DNA of 5,759 nucleotides from an uncultured Prevotellaceae bacterium (GTDB taxonomy: Bacteria; Bacteroidota; Bacteroidia; Bacteroidales; Muribaculaceae): positions 1-5,759 of the forward strand of contig UQLZ01000082.1 of NCBI GenBank assembly GCA_900541935.1, read 5' to 3'. The position numbers were made by a program, and so were the translations under genes. Below the pieces are notes generated by a model. That model made no database searches. It was not told where the DNA came from and worked only from the letters and a program-made list of their open reading frames with translations. Positions 5,732 through 5,759 of this stretch are shown here, piece by piece. Every line of letters starts with the position of its first letter. The first letter of the stretch is position 1.

Positions 5732-5759
5732 ATTCTGTATTTTTTAATTGAACACTAAT
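5664..5759 (-). CDS. Possible C-terminal end of an upstream gene (partial)
   Basis: The frame is open from the right edge for 31 codons (starting ISVQLKNTEYAVADSF, ending HKRNQAD) and closes at TAA 5664-5666. Its composition is balanced and protein-like. If real, it would be the end of a gene lying off the window, which in this context could be an RHS toxin C-terminal domain. Thirty-one codons without a stop in AT-rich DNA is only weak evidence, and another frame here is also open. Confidence 0.25.
   Translation of the reverse strand: MSVQLKNTEYAVADSFDKCYNVSSHKRNQAD
5711..5718 (-). promoter_or_regulatory. Possible -7 element ahead of the 245-aa gene
   Basis: TAGTTTTG on the minus strand fits TAnnTTTG, placing a transcript start near 5704 and a leader of about 100 bases before the ATG at 5604. 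No TTTG is found at the -33 distance, and the region may itself be coding, so this could be chance in AT-rich DNA. Confidence 0.2.

Noticed and set aside
1..5759. CRISPR arrays, tRNA or rRNA genes, insertion sequences, integrase attachment sites
   Set aside because: No repeated spacer pattern, cloverleaf-like segment, transposase motif or terminal inverted repeats were seen by reading the window.

Overview
The window looks like a chromosomal segment from a member of the Bacteroidota, most likely Bacteroidales. Three things point there. Promoter elements of the Bacteroidota type (TAnnTTTG about -7) sit close upstream of two genes that lack a clear Shine-Dalgarno sequence. The protein families fit: a cytosolic GH13 amylase of the Bacteroidales kind, a tandem-lobe retropepsin-like protein, and an RHS core of the 'GGKELDR ... 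DPYADKYPHLSPY ... NPLRYVDPGG' style. The DNA is AT-rich throughout except for one RHS segment. Genus cannot be read from this sequence.

Left part (1-4080, + strand): three housekeeping or metabolic genes, each transcribed rightward. First comes a retropepsin-like aspartic protease gene (121-1155). Its N-terminal part is either off the left edge or separated by a probable one-base frameshift near base 61-67. It ends at a strong hairpin terminator. An intact intracellular GH13 alpha-amylase-family gene (1299-3011) follows with its own promoter. Then comes prs (3082-4026), ribose-phosphate pyrophosphokinase, also with its own -7 element, ending at a perfect 12-bp stem terminator. That terminator would work in both directions between convergent genes. 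Separate promoters and terminators suggest these are individual transcription units rather than one operon.

Right part (4106-5759, - strand): an accessory region that looks like the tail of an RHS polymorphic-toxin locus. Reading leftward from the right edge there are: (i) short open frames running to or near the window edge, possibly the C-terminus of an upstream gene; (ii) an uncharacterised protein of about 245 aa with an N-terminal membrane anchor; (iii) an RHS core remnant of about 95 residues, markedly GC-rich, that begins right at the end of (ii) and finishes at a DPGG junction; (iv) an AT-rich sequence fused behind the junction. Part (iv) reads as one protein of about 155 residues broken by a +1 frameshift near 4491-4494 and an in-frame TAG at 4214-4216. 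The layout matches the known pattern of displaced ('orphan') rhs C-terminal cassettes: a newer toxin/immunity pair upstream and a decaying older cassette downstream. The toxin itself, if present, would lie outside the window to the right.

The most useful new observations are the reconstruction of the broken gene at 4106-4574 and the candidate immunity protein at 4867-5604.
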